Assembly (NCBI GenBank): GCA_963555705.1
Contig: OY743174.1
Span: forward strand, 60,968,234-61,032,233
DNA length: 64,000 nucleotides
Direction of reading: 5' to 3'
Source of the DNA: Ligustrum vulgare
Lineage: Eukaryota; Streptophyta; Magnoliopsida; Lamiales; Oleaceae
Shown here: positions 34,321 through 46,069 of the stretch, piece after piece
Numbering within the stretch: the stretch's first letter is position 1
Layout of the letters: the number at the start of each line of letters is the position of its first letter
Made by a program: the position numbers and the translations under genes
The notes under the pieces: generated by a model
What the model was told of the DNA's origin: nothing
Database searches by the model: none
Seen by the model: only the letters and a program-made list of their open reading frames with translations

Positions 34321-35830
34321 AGATATGTGGCATTAATTGTCTGAATTTAAGTACCTGGAACTTAAAGGGGGAAAAAAAAAAGAAAAGAAAAAGAAAATCA
34401 ACTCTAGAATTTTCAGATATTGTTCCAAAAAAACAAAAATCGTCGTCTCAGTTAGACCACAAGCCAGAGAGTAGAGACTATTATTAGACTGATTTATTAA
34501 CAAACCAAAAGAAAAGGTATAACGAATTTTAACTCTGTCGAGAAGTGTGGAATACCAAATTCAAAGTAGACTTTAAGCCAGAAAAAATGAACTGAAAATA
34601 AAATAAAAATATGCTACAGCAATTTTGGCTAAAATTGCATCAACAACTCCCTATGCCAAATCTACCTCATTAAATAATTACAGTGTAATTGGTAATTGAG
34701 TAGCAACAATTTTCAGGAAAACTTGGTCTTGCAGATAGCTGCCACTTTAATTTGCAATTTTATTGCAATAATCTTCATTAACCATTTGCCGAATTATCTG
34801 GCACAGCCTAAGACATTGCCATGAATTATTAATATTGGTAAGTTGAAAAAATTCACTCAAATGCTAATCGAAGCATCTGGCATTTCCATGTTCTTAAAAC
34901 AGCTAGTGTAGAAGAGCATACCTGCTTTGATTGGAACTTCCAGATATTGAGTTTGGATTTATCAATCTTAACTGCTCATCTGTTTATCACCCCAACTTGA
35001 TTCTCCAGGAAATAAAAACCCTATAAAACAAATTTGAAAAAAGTTGACAGGTAAGGAACTTAGGTACTCATATTTCATTCTTGAATTAATATCAGGAACA
35101 GTTTTAGAAACAAATGATTGATGAGGAGGGAAATGTGTATTTTAAATAATTATAAAGTTTCTGGACAATTTTTTAGAAAGAATTTGATGGAAAAGCACAT
35201 TTGAACAATAATCGCTTGGTAAAAGATTTTACATCTCAAAATAAGTACATTTCATACTATATCTGCAGGTGAGCTCATTGTTTTCTAGACAAAAATTAGA
35301 CAACATGTGCAGGATGCAAATAGTTAAGAAGATTATATTATCTTGAGAAAAACTACTGACCTACAATTTAATGCTTTCTGCTGGGTGAATCACTTCGATA
35401 GCTCGCAAACGGGAATATTTTGCTACTTCATCCAGTTCAGGAGAACATCCCGAAACAGGCATTCATAGCCTTAATACATGAAGGAACAAGAATCATGCAT
35501 TTTGCAGTTTTATGCTCAGGAATGAAATAAGCAAAAATGAATAAACCTTAAAAGAAAACCAACAAGCAGCCAAACAGTAAGATGTTGCAGTACAAAATAT
35601 ACTAAAATGGAAAAATACCTTCCAAAGGTTATGATACAAGTATGGTCACACACTCCCATTTCATTACGATTTTTAAATTCAAGCATGGTTCTGCCCGGAG
35701 GCTCCTTGAATGATGAATTCACACCTCATTGTTCCAAAACCTATGGAAGACACGTCCATGAATCCATATAATCTCATTCCTGATCCACATAACAATTTCT
35801 AGGAAGTCTTGTGTCTATTCCCGTTCAAAC
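34321..35830. other. Spacer / probable PPR gene 3' region
   Basis: About 1.5 kb, AT-rich, with no supported ORF. Some may be the 3' UTR of the minus-strand PPR gene. No repeat is seen. Confidence 0.4.
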
Positions 35831-38542
35831 TTATTTGTTGATCACCTTGACAGGAAAATTGAACCTACCGTCAATCAACTCAAGAGGATTAAACTTCATG
35901 CTATTGTTAAATCTATTTCTATGTATGTAGTCATAGGTTATGTACATGAGAAAGTCTATGAAAAGACTTTTCCCCGTTCCTTGTTGAGTATATTCAGCAT
36001 CTACTTGTATATCATTATATGCTCTTTCCAGTATCTCGTATGTTACTTCATCAAATTTAAAGGAGATCTCACTCAACTTCTGTCCCCACATCACAGCCCT
36101 TTGAGGTAACCCTTGTTTGATCAGATGAGACAGCAGTAAGTTGATTGTAATCGTATTTGGAGCAAATCCCCTCTTAAGCAATTTAGCTGTCAAAATCATT
36201 GCACGGTCAAGTATGTCATTACAAACACCATTCATCAGTGTGTTGTATGTAACTGTATTTGGAACCATGCCAGTAGAAATAAGATCATCAAACATCTTAA
36301 CAGCTGGATTCATTCTCTGACTACTGCAGAGACCATGAAGTAGTATGTTATATGTTGTAATATCCGGCTCCCACCCACTAGCGTGCATTCTGTTCACAAG
36401 ATTGTCTGCCTTTATTATGTCAAATGCCTTGCAGTACCCGCTAATCAAAGTGTTGTAAGTCACAATATCTGCGGTTAACCCATGTTTATGCATTTCCATG
36501 TAAGTACCAATAGCCGACTTCATTCTACCCTGTCTACAGTACCCATTGATGATAATGTTAATGGTGAAGACATCAGGGAGCAGACCCCTCTGCCTCATCT
36601 CCCTCTCCAACTTCAACGCTTCATTTATTTTTCCAGAATTAAAAAAACCAGAAATTAAAGAATTATAAGCAAAGTTGTTAGGGACAAGTCCTTTCCTTGT
36701 CATTTTCAAAAATGCATCATATGCCTCTTCAACAAAACCAGCTTTACAAAGTCCATCTATGAAGGCAGAAAAAGCAACAGCATCAGGAGCCATTCCAATT
36801 GTTTCCATCTCTTCCCACACGATCTGAGCTCCCACCATGTCCCCTTTCTTGAAGTATCCATCTAGAACAACAGTGAAAGCCACTTTATTGATAGGGTAAC
36901 CCTTCTTGATCATCTTAATCATGAGATCCATAGCTTCTTGGAGCCTCCCTATTTTAGTCAAACCTATGAGCAGTGAAGTACATGTGGTTGCTGAAGGAGT
37001 TAGACCAAATTTTATCATTATGTTATAAACTTCAAAAACTTTATCATCTAAACCTGCTCCGCTGCAAGCAGTAATAATGGAGTTAAATGCAACTACACTA
37101 AGAGGTATCCCTTTCTCAAGCATATTTTCTAATAATTTCAAGGCTTCCTCTAATTTTCCAGACCAACATAACTTCGATATAGATATATCAGAGAGCGAAC
37201 AATCTTGAATAAACTGATTACAGATTAAATCCCTCAAAATTTTGTAAGCATCCTCTTCCGTTCCATATTTACAATGCCCGGCAACTAAAATGTTTAAAGT
37301 TATGCTATCAGGCGCCACACCCTTGCTTCTCATTTCTTCATAAAGCATATTTGCCTGATTGACTTCTCTCGCCTTGACATAGCCATCCATCAAAGCATTG
37401 TATGAGATGGTGTTGGGCAACACACCCACCTCTTGCATTCCATCGAAAATATTTCTTGCTTCCACAATGTTACCCTCCTTGCAGAAGGCATTGATGACCG
37501 TCCCAAATGTAACAGTGTTTGGATTGCAACCACTTTCATCCATCAAACAAACCCAATTTAGAGCATCTTTAGTCCAGCCCCTAACACAATATGCATTGAT
37601 CAAAATGTTATATGTATAAACATCTGGCTCACATCTAAATTTCTTCATTACATGAAGCAGACTTTCTCCAATCCTAACACATCCTCTTCTACAGAAGCCG
37701 AGGATCATGACATTATAAATAAAAACTGTAGGACAGGGTCCTCTTTTAACCATATCCCTGAACAACTTCCAGACACTACCATAGTCACCAACCCTAAGCA
37801 ACAACTTTAAAAGAGTGCTAATGGCTGATAAACTTGGCTGACTACCAATCTCCCTCATCCTTCCCAATACCTCTGACGCACGTGATCCCATCTCTGCATT
37901 TGTGAAGGAACGCATTAAGGAATCAAGAACTGAAAAATCTGACTCGTACTTAGAATGTTCTTTCCACATAAACTCCATGACCTCATTACTCCTACCCTCC
38001 CCTGTTCTCATAATCACCCATGTAAGCACATCTTGTGCTAGAAGCCTCAAGTCCTCAGCCGCTAATAAATGTGCAGCAATGCAACTTTGCCAGATCACAC
38101 TTTCCAAATTATCTTGAAATACAAACTTGAAAAATGCAAACGCCACCTGCCGTTTTTCAAGCATTTTTATGATTTCTACAAGAATATACGGGCAGAAACT
38201 ATTGCCCAGATTCTGTAAGAGATAACCCTTTTCTTGTTTGATCATTTTTGCCATACCAATAGCAATTTTACGCCTCTCATTCGAATTAATTACAGTGCTT
38301 GAAGCGTTAGAAAAATTCTTGAAAGGCGAAAATTGTTCAAGAAAATCAAATTTGGACTCAAAGGAAAGAAAGTTTGAGCTACTATAGTAAGAAGATTGAA
38401 TAAACTCAGAAGTTTCTTGGGTCTGTTGTGGAACAGAGAGAGAATGCAGAAGTAGGTTTTGTGAAACTGAGAGAGAAAGGTAGAGTGAGAAAGAGCTACA
38501 GACCTTGAGAGTGATGTGAATCCGACGCACAGTGGCAGACAT
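35831..38542 (-). CDS. P-class pentatricopeptide repeat protein, probably organellar
   Basis: An intronless 903-codon frame. PPR proteins of this class bind organelle RNAs sequence-specifically and affect processing, stability or translation. The N-terminus (MSATVRRIHITLKVCSSFSL) is basic, hydroxylated and free of acidic residues, fitting a mitochondrial or plastid transit peptide. From about residue 230 to 830 there are roughly seventeen 35-residue repeats of the P type, for example VYTYNILINAYCVRGWTKDA, NTISYNALMDGYVKAREVNQ, DIVTYNTLISGYCKAFDIIK and NTVTYNTLMNGVCND. No E, DYW or SMR domain follows. The C-terminus ends NFPVKVINK. The first Met is used because it supplies the presequence. Lack of introns is normal for PPR genes. 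The specific orthologue and RNA target are unknown. Confidence 0.92.
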   Translation of the reverse strand: MSATVRRIHITLKVCSSFSLYLSLSVSQNLLLHSLSVPQQTQETSEFIQSSYYSSSNFLSFESKFDFLEQFSPFKNFSNASSTVINSNERRKIAIGMAKMIKQEKGYLLQNLGNSFCPYILVEIIKMLEKRQVAFAFFKFVFQDNLESVIWQSCIAAHLLAAEDLRLLAQDVLTWVIMRTGEGRSNEVMEFMWKEHSKYESDFSVLDSLMRSFTNAEMGSRASEVLGRMREIGSQPSLSAISTLLKLLLRVGDYGSVWKLFRDMVKRGPCPTVFIYNVMILGFCRRGCVRIGESLLHVMKKFRCEPDVYTYNILINAYCVRGWTKDALNWVCLMDESGCNPNTVTFGTVINAFCKEGNIVEARNIFDGMQEVGVLPNTISYNALMDGYVKAREVNQANMLYEEMRSKGVAPDSITLNILVAGHCKYGTEEDAYKILRDLICNQFIQDCSLSDISISKLCWSGKLEEALKLLENMLEKGIPLSVVAFNSIITACSGAGLDDKVFEVYNIMIKFGLTPSATTCTSLLIGLTKIGRLQEAMDLMIKMIKKGYPINKVAFTVVLDGYFKKGDMVGAQIVWEEMETIGMAPDAVAFSAFIDGLCKAGFVEEAYDAFLKMTRKGLVPNNFAYNSLISGFFNSGKINEALKLEREMRQRGLLPDVFTINIIINGYCRQGRMKSAIGTYMEMHKHGLTADIVTYNTLISGYCKAFDIIKADNLVNRMHASGWEPDITTYNILLHGLCSSQRMNPAVKMFDDLISTGMVPNTVTYNTLMNGVCNDILDRAMILTAKLLKRGFAPNTITINLLLSHLIKQGLPQRAVMWGQKLSEISFKFDEVTYEILERAYNDIQVDAEYTQQGTGKSLFIDFLMYITYDYIHRNRFNNSMKFNPLELIDGRFNFPVKVINK

Positions 38543-40388
38543 CCGGAAAACTCACCTCAATTTTCGTCGGAGACGGGGCTTCCGACGAACGGCGTTTGAA
38601 GAGGGTTTTCAGCTTGTGCTACTGGCGCATTCCCGGTCAAAAAGAATAGAATGGAAAACTAACGTTTGAAATGTGTTTCTGAAAGAGTGAAATGATTACC
38701 GGTTCATTCAGAATGGGCTTTTAGATTTATGCAAAGTCCATTAGACTATTGTCTAAGCCCATCAAATGATGACCCATTTTAAAGCCCGGATATTTGGATA
38801 CTCATGTTACAAAGTGTTAAAAAAACGATTATTTCAGACAGGTGTTTTTATTTCAACAAGGAAAAATAAATTTGGAAGAGAAATGTATTTCAATGCATTC
38901 AATGGGAAAATCAGATTTTGAATAGCCACTATGAAGATTACTAGATTAGGAATGCAAGTGTCTCGAAAATTTATATTTTGTTGGAATATTTAGGATCTGT
39001 TTGGTTTTGATTAATTAGATTTTTTATCAAAATTCAAAGTCATAGTTAATCATAATCAATTATTCACGAATTCCACGACTTTATGACCACGTATTTGTAG
39101 ATACTGTAATATTTACGGTATGACCTTTTACACCATAAAAATGGTTTTACGGCATGCAACGCATGCCATAAAATGCTCAATTTGTCGTGGTGATATTTCA
39201 TCAATTTTTATCAAAATTTACTAAAAATCTAATTTTAATTTCATGATTTAATATTTTCCTTTCATATTTAATATTGGTAAAAATGGGTGCAAACTTTTAT
39301 ACTTCTCTTTTTAATTTGATTGGTACAAGTTGGGGTTGATTAATAAACTGTCTTTATGAAAATTAATGCATGGATAGTCTGAAATTTTAGTATGATTGAA
39401 TTTTTTATTTTATTTTATTTTTTTTTCTTTATACTGCCCAGTGAATAATCAATGAGTAGAAAAAAGGTCTTTAACACAAACCCTCAAAATTATGCTACAT
39501 ACACCAAGATAAAAATCAGATTTTTAATATATTTTTATAAAAATTAATAAAATATATAGTTAAAAAATTAAGGATCCCATAAGATGTAGAATTAAATATT
39601 GACTTTAATTTAAATTGAAATCAAAATTTATAGTTGCACCAAACATGGCTTAATTACATCAACAAATTAGTCATTTTTTTTTCAAATCACGTGACTTCGG
39701 TGTTCAACTTTTGCTTGACTAATCTTGGGAAGGACGACACTCCCCCGTTCGACTTCCAAATAAATCTGAAAGTGGATACAATCTGTACATGAATCCTTTT
39801 TGCAATTACATCAAGTATACAAAAACTTTATTGTATCACTTTTTCTCTTCAATTGCATAACCAAACTTGTTGAAATTTAATTTAAATTTCATAGTTTTTG
39901 GAATTTTTAATTCCAAAATATTACATTATAACCAGCAATTTTCCAACAAGTAAATAATCTACCTCTTTTTGACAAAATTGTTTAAAAACATATTTTTTTT
40001 TAATAAAATAATTTTCCAAATCACTTTTTAAACACAATTTTTTAACAAACATAAGCAAATACCTTACGATTTATGCCTCCATTTTCACTGATTATCATTC
40101 AGATAAAACATCAGTACAAAGACCTTATAGACTTATAGTTGATGATGGCATCCCAATTAAGGCCACTGATTCATATATAAACATCGAAAGGCCATTATAA
40201 TTATAATAATAATAATAATAATAATATAAAAGAAAGATCAAAATTTGTGTGATACTGATAGGACATGGACTCTCTCTCTCTTCTTGTTCTGGTGCCTGCC
40301 TCCATCTATTTACAGCTGCATCAGATGCCTTGGAGTTGGAATTGGATAATAGAAGATTACTAATTATTTTCTTGTTTATATTTTGTAC
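38543..40388. other. Spacer between the PPR and FLZ genes
   Basis: About 1.8 kb, AT-rich. The first ~100 bp left of 38640 is the PPR promoter/5' UTR. It contains the small palindrome GGCATGCAACGCATGCC at about 39152-39168 and an (ATA)n tract at 40203-40226. No gene is seen. Confidence 0.45.
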
Positions 40389-40826
40389 TTAAGCCACTGC
40401 AACTGTGCCTGGCCTTACAGCTTTCTTGGTATCATTTTCTTTAGCTGAAGAGTGATTGCTTCTCTTTGAAGAAGAAGAAGAAATTTTCCATCTTTTTTCA
40501 TTGGCCTCATCTGCTTCTATCTGCTCTTGCCTGCATTCTTGGGTACAAAATGGTGTATTCCCTCTGCAACACAATATTTCAGTACATATCAGATACTTTA
40601 ATTCATGTCCCAAAAACAAAATCGAACCATCCATCGATACTCGACACTACTGAAGGGAAAAAAAAAAAGTTAAAATCTTGGCTATGAAATTCTTGGCTAA
40701 CCTGTACATGAAGATGTCACTGTTGTGGCCGAGTGATCTGTGGCAACGAAAGCAAGAATCGAGAAAATGGGGTTGATAGTGGGGATCTTCACATCCAGCG
40801 TAGTATAGGGCAGCTGCTGACCTCAT
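40389..40826 (-). CDS. FCS-like zinc finger (FLZ) protein
   Basis: FLZ proteins are small plant adaptors that bind SnRK1 kinase subunits in nutrient and stress signalling. There are two exons: 40702-40826 and 40389-40563, with a GT..AG intron of 138 bp, giving 99 residues. The protein starts [20 protein letters not shown]. The FLZ domain spans about residues 21-65: [20 protein letters not shown], then [20 protein letters not shown], with the zinc ligands CxxC and CxxxC. The intron splits the Arg codon of MYR|GNTP. The tail is Ser/Lys-rich ([16 protein letters not shown]). A TATATAAAA box lies at 40936-40944 on the minus strand, about 110 bp before the ATG. Complete and apparently functional; the family member is not determined. 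Confidence 0.92.
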
Positions 40827-40935
40827 TTTTGTTGTGAAGATATAGAAAGTGGTAGTGGGTGGTGGATGTTTCCGGTGAAGAAAAGGGGGGAGAAGTAGAA
40901 ATTGTGAGGGGAAGCAAGAGGAGGAGGAATGGTGG

Positions 40936-40944
40936 TTTTATATA
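40936..40944 (-). promoter_or_regulatory. TATA box of the FLZ gene
   Basis: TATATAAAA on the minus strand, about 110 bp upstream of the start codon. Confidence 0.6.
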
Positions 40945-41026
40945 CTGATAATAAAGGGGGCAAGGAGAGAGAAAGGTAAGATAGGAGGTTAGGTGGTGCC
41001 GTGGTGGGTGGAAGACCAAAGACCTG

Positions 41027-41377
41027 AGATTTTAAAGTAAAGGACCTTACTACATGCACTTGTTAATTCATATATAAGTTGACATAAGACATATATTACG
41101 TAATCTTGTTTTTTTATAAATCACATCATCTTTTAATTTACAATCACAACTCATTCTCATCATCTATTTGTCAATCTCTATCTCAATTAACTTGTACAAG
41201 TAATATTTTTGTATAAACTAATCAACTTTGTCACTAGGAAAATATTGATTGATTGTGCAGAAAAATGAATTTTTCCTATTGTACATATAGGTAAAGTACA
41301 GGCCCCTCATTGTACCATTGTAAGTGTAGTACTGCTTTAAAAAAAAATTCATGTTCTTTGATAGAAAATGACCAGGC
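41027..41377. other. Upstream spacer of the FLZ gene
   Basis: AT-rich, nothing identified. The last five bases, CAGGC (41373-41377), are the target duplication of element B. Confidence 0.4.
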
Positions 41378-41611
41378 TGTTATAAATTATTAGAAATTAT
41401 TAAGAAATTTCTTTGTAAATCTCTACCTAATTTCTTACCTAACTTCCACCTAATTAATATTGTAAAGAATTATTGTAAATGACTTTATCTTCCTATAAAT
41501 AGAGGCATTCATTATTGTATTTCCTACACCTAATGGAATGAGAATTCTCATCTCTATTCTCTCCATTTCTTCCTCTCTAATTCTTGTTTAGATTTTGATA
41601 GTTTTATAACA
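41378..41611 (+). repeat. 5' LTR of element B
   Basis: TGTTATAAATTATTAG ... GTTTTATAACA, with TATA-like CCTATAAATAGAGG at about 41495. Confidence 0.88.
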
Positions 41612-41612
41612 C

Positions 41613-41625
41613 GTTATCAGCACGA
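41613..41625 (+). other. Primer-binding site of element B
   Basis: TTATCAGCACGAG just inside the LTR, identical to that of element A. Confidence 0.6.
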
Positions 41626-42921
41626 GTCTCTAGCCAATTGAGTAATACGACGGGAGTATGCTCTACAGTTGCATCTAAATGATGAACTTCTGTATCAGAA
41701 ATCAGATTATTATTAATCAACGTTTCATATTTCAAATCTAGTGTTTTTGGTATTAGAAAATCATTTATACATCATAGATTAGAAAATCAATTCCAAGTCC
41801 ATAGAAAAAATTGGAGAAATTGTGTAACCCGAAACTTTCAAAGCAAATTCACGCACCGTAACGGATTGGACTATTATGAATACATTGACTGAAAGATATG
41901 ACTCACTCACTCATGAAAGGTAATTATTTCATTACGTTGATACCGCCTATATGGTCGGTTTAATTATTTCATTATGTTGACATCGCCTATATTGTCGGTT
42001 TAATTATTTCATTATGTTGACACCGCCTATATGGTCGGTTTATCAATTGAATACATATAAACACCTCAATTATTGGTTAATTCTAACATATTAGAGGATT
42101 GTTGTCAACATATATACGTGGTGGTATAACCCCAGTATTATTATTGTTAATATATATACAATATTATTGTTAATATATACTTGGTGGTATAACCCTAGTA
42201 TTATTATTGTTAATACAATATTGTTATTTAATACTTCATTAAATGATACCAGAAGTTATCACTACTAAAGATAGATAATATTTCATCAAATGATACCAGA
42301 AGTTATCATTACCAAAAAGTTGGTAAATGTTGATAAAAATATTTTATCCAATGGTACCAGAAGTTACCAATATCTGAATTTGAATGGGTGGATGAAAATT
42401 ATTCAACAAGAGAATGTTGATGTATGATAAGATAATATCACATGATAGCACGAATATGGCTAATGTGAAAATAATCTCATCAGTATTATGAGATGAATAT
42501 TAGATGATAAGTGTCTGGAAAAGTTCTTGCACGAGCACTTATGTATTTTAGAAGAAGTACATATTTACTCCAGAAGAAGTAAAAATTATCATCTAAACAT
42601 ACTGAAATGATATTATTATTGCTCCTGAAGAAGCATAAACGAGTCATACATGCAAAACACAAAAGGGGGAAACATTTATGATCCTAAAAAAAATTAGAGA
42701 TGTGTTTCGGGAGTAGCCGTATCCTACCACCTCTGATCTTTTGAGGAAATAAAGAAAAAGATGTGTTTCAAGAGTAAGAATACTCCATACTCTACCACCT
42801 TAAATCTTTGAGGTACACAAGATTAAAACATTGATAAAATCCTAGAAATTTATGGTGTGTCTCAAGAGTGAGAATACTCCGTACTCTACCACCACCTATT
42901 CTAGGGTTCACAAAGATAAAT
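41626..42921 (+). other. Element B 5' internal region
   Basis: No sense gene. A three-fold near-repeat of TAATTATTTCATTA..GTTGACA(C/T)CGCCTATATGGTCGG lies at about 41920-42045. CCAGAAG blocks occur at 42240-42365 and 42545-42585. The TCAAGAGTGAGAATACTC block is at 42760-42890. Confidence 0.6.
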
Positions 42922-43559
42922 TTACATTAACCGGACTCCATTTTCACTTGATTCCCCTTCCTGCGACCAATCTATCTTAACTCCTGCTGGATCTTGTATG
43001 GGGACATATGATTGCAACTTATCCAGCAGTTCCTCGATAGTAGGAGCAGAAATAAGGATTCTCCTAGAAAATGGAGAGATGAATCCCTGTTCCACAGCAT
43101 AATCAAGAAATGTTAGCAAACCATCAAAGAAATTGTTAACATTTAAAAGCCCAATAGGCTTAGTATGGAGATCTAGTTGAGCCCATGAGGTAATATTAAA
43201 GATTTCTTCTAAAGTACCAAAACCTCCAGGCAGGGCTATGAAGGCGTCAGAACCATATAACATGCAAGTTATGCATTCATGGATAGATAAGGTTTGTACT
43301 TTATGCCCTCGTGTTTTTCCTGCAATATCAGCTAAAGGAGTTGGTATAACACCTATCACTCTTGCTTTCTCTGCTTGAGCGGATTGTGAAACACACCCAT
43401 CAATCCACTGCTACCTCCTCCATACACGAGAGTGATACCTTTCTCTCCCAATTTCTTTCCTAAGTCCACGGCTGCTTCTAGATACCCAAAACATTTTCCT
43501 ACTTTTGATCCACAAAATACACAGATAGTTTTGATCTGTCGAAGTTTTGATCCTTCCAT
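42922..43559 (-). pseudogene. LOG-like retrocopy inside element B
   Basis: The same cytokinin-activation enzyme family as the copy in A, also intronless and antisense to the element. The N-terminal part (43559 to about 43396) reads MEGSKLRQIKTICVFCGSKV and LVYGGGSSGLMG. One base is missing near 43396 relative to the copy in A, shifting the frame. The remainder (43359-42922) carries [35 protein letters not shown] and [19 protein letters not shown], ending RLM and TAA. The Trp that is a stop in copy A is intact here, so the two copies carry different inactivating lesions and must descend from a less damaged cargo. The C-terminal tail is longer and more acidic than that of typical LOGs. Confidence 0.83.
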
Positions 43560-43820
43560 CTTTGGGAGAATAAGGAAGGAAAAACTTACGAGAAAATGTT
43601 ATTTTGGGATGCATAAACTGTGAAAAATATTGGCTTTTTAAACTTGAAAAACTTCACTATTTACTGCTCGTATTTCGAAAAAGTGAAGATTTACTTTTGA
43701 CAAAATCACCCTACTCACCTTTCGGTGATTTAATATTTTTAACCAGCCTTTATCAAAACTCGTGAAAGGAAACAGAAAAATATTTTATATATGTATATAT
43801 ATCAAATGATTTACCTTGTA

Positions 43821-44393
43821 TTAATGCTGAATAGCCAAAACATCATTATTTTTAACAGCCTGGCAAACAAGATCTTTTGCTACTATATTTTCGAGACTAT
43901 AACGGTTTTTATCCTCGTTAAATTGAGCATATAAGGAAAGGAGTTCACGTTGCACATACCCACTTGGGTGCGTATCAAGAGTCAATCGGATATCATCCAA
44001 TGACTCCTTACTCAGTCCACCCTTAATGAAATCGATTTTATCATCCCGATTTCTAGAAGAATATCCTACTTATTTGCAACGAGTATCACATGTCCAACGA
44101 GCACATTTGTAACAACCGTTCAGCCTTTTTGCTCTTCGCTTCTTTGCAAAAGTACTTTTTCCTAAACCAGGCATGTGTTTAGAAAATGAATCTGATAATT
44201 CACCAGCTAATCGAACTTTTGCTTCGATCAACCAGCGAACATCTTCTGGGATGCCATGATCCATCAGCAACCTCAATCTTTCGAGCCTAATTCGATAATT
44301 TTTTCTCAAATCATTTATTGGAAGATTGGAATAATATTTGCGAATATTTGAAAGTATGATATCCATTTTTGATGGATCTAGCCTTCTTCCCAA
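43821..44393 (-). pseudogene. Unidentified antisense cargo ORF of element B
   Basis: Function unknown. The register spans 191 codons with one stop (TAA at about 44070-44072). The first part includes DPSKMDIILSNIRKYYSNLP, RLERLRLLMDHGIPEDVRWL, KVRLAGELSDSFSKH, KKRRAKRLNGCYKC and RWTCDTRCK. After the stop it continues in frame RDDKIDFIKGGLSKESLDDI, HPSGYVQRELLSLYAQF and IVAKDLVCQAVKNNDVL. Cys spacing is C-x2-C-x4-C-x3-C after a basic patch, a plausible zinc-binding module. The first ATG is at about 44363. The stop may instead mark a real C-terminus, but both copies keep homologous sequence beyond it. Confidence 0.6.
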
Positions 44394-45439
44394 ATCATCT
44401 ATTTAAATGCATTATTCAACGCGTAAAAGAGCGGTGGCTCCGCGTGTCAGTGACATCGATTTCATCAAGAAATAATGGAATAAATTATTGAAAAGATGGA
44501 AACAATGAGATAATGTGTCATTACCTTTTTCGATATAAGGGAAGATTTGGCGACAAAATTGAGATCATGAGATATTTCCTTGGATATTGTACCTGATTTT
44601 TCGGTATAAAAGTAATAAAGGTATACTGATTTGAAATGTACAGAAATACGTACTGATGAAATGAATACTGTATTGAACCAGAAGTTCATACATATGTACA
44701 AGTGAAATATCTTGCTGAACCAGAAGTTTATACGTACAAGTGAAATATGTATATAGTATGAACCAGAAGCTCATAAATGAAATATACATTGTATTGAACC
44801 AGAAGTTTAATGATATTGTATTGAATCAAATATTCATACATAGAAATGAAATAAAACCGTATTGAACCAGAAGTTCTATAATAAACGGTTAGATTATCAA
44901 AAGTTTCACATTATTTTCTATGAGAATAACTTATTCAGAAATTGTTTATCATACAACAATATTCTATGTCAAACAGGGATTAGCTCAAGAAGCTTTATGA
45001 TTTGTAAAAGTGCGATATGTATACAATCCACCAAAAGCGCACTTAGATATATGATTGAGATTATATCTCTAAAAGAATGACATGTGTTATGGCATTTTAG
45101 CCGATTGATAATGTTTGAGAACATTATGGGGAAAAAACGCCTGAAGCGTAATTATGCCTGAAACATAATGATTATCGATTTCAAAAACAAATATCTCTTG
45201 AATGATTGAGATGATCCCTTTGAGGCTAAATACTCATAGTGAGTAAAAGGGACAGTTAAATGATGAGATATTCAAGTACCTGATGATAGAACATATAAAG
45301 AGATCTCTCTATATTATATTGAGATGGAATCGATAAATAAGTCTACTGCATACCCTCTTATGAAAATGAGGTTGATGAAATTATAATACTTTGGCCAAGT
45401 ATATAACCCCAATGTAGGGATTATTGTTCAAGGACTTGA
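44394..45439 (+). other. Element B central region
   Basis: No supported gene. GAACCAGAAGTTCATACA-type repeats occur at about 44675-44880. A stretch at about 45275-45350 reads QVPDDRTYKEISLYYIEM in one register, reminiscent of the copia pol region between integrase and RT, so it may be a pol relic. Confidence 0.4.
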
Positions 45440-45619
45440 AGTCCAAATGCTTAAATGTGTAAAGCCAGTAATTATATATACAAATGAAAAATATTTCACA
45501 GTCGTAAAAGATGACTCGTTGCGACCTGAAGTCCAAATGCTTAAATGTGTAAAGCCAGTAATTATATGTACAAATGAAAAATATTTCACAGTCGTAAAAG
45601 ATGCCTCGTTGCGCGCAAG
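45440..45619. repeat. 90 bp tandem duplication in element B
   Basis: Two adjacent units starting GTCCAAATGCTTAAATGTGT and ending CTCGTTGCG, nearly identical. Element A has a single unit at about 11338-11430. Confidence 0.85.
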
Positions 45620-46069
45620 ATTTTTCATAGAACTGGCATGAGATATGATGGATAGACTATAATCTAAATTACTAGCTTGAGCTCTTTGATAAACCAATGA
45701 GTGAGATCAAAATGTATGATTCTCATCTCGGTACTTTGAGAGTATTCTTTGATGTACCAGTTAATCGAGGTACGTTGGGATTTCAAGTCAAATGATTGTA
45801 GATTATATGTCGAAATTGATATCTATTTCAATGATTGATTATGCTCCTGCAAATTAGAAATTGCAGTTTATAAAATGCAAGAACATACATGTATAAACCA
45901 TTGAAAGATTCAATATGCTCAGATTAGTATCACTATAGAATGATACAAATGACTCCATAATATAATATGTTGAAAATGAAATTGGAGTGTACTATTATTA
46001 TATTTGAATATTTGGGCATGCAATTGATTTTCAATATGCAAAATTATATTATCCACCGGAAATTAATTA

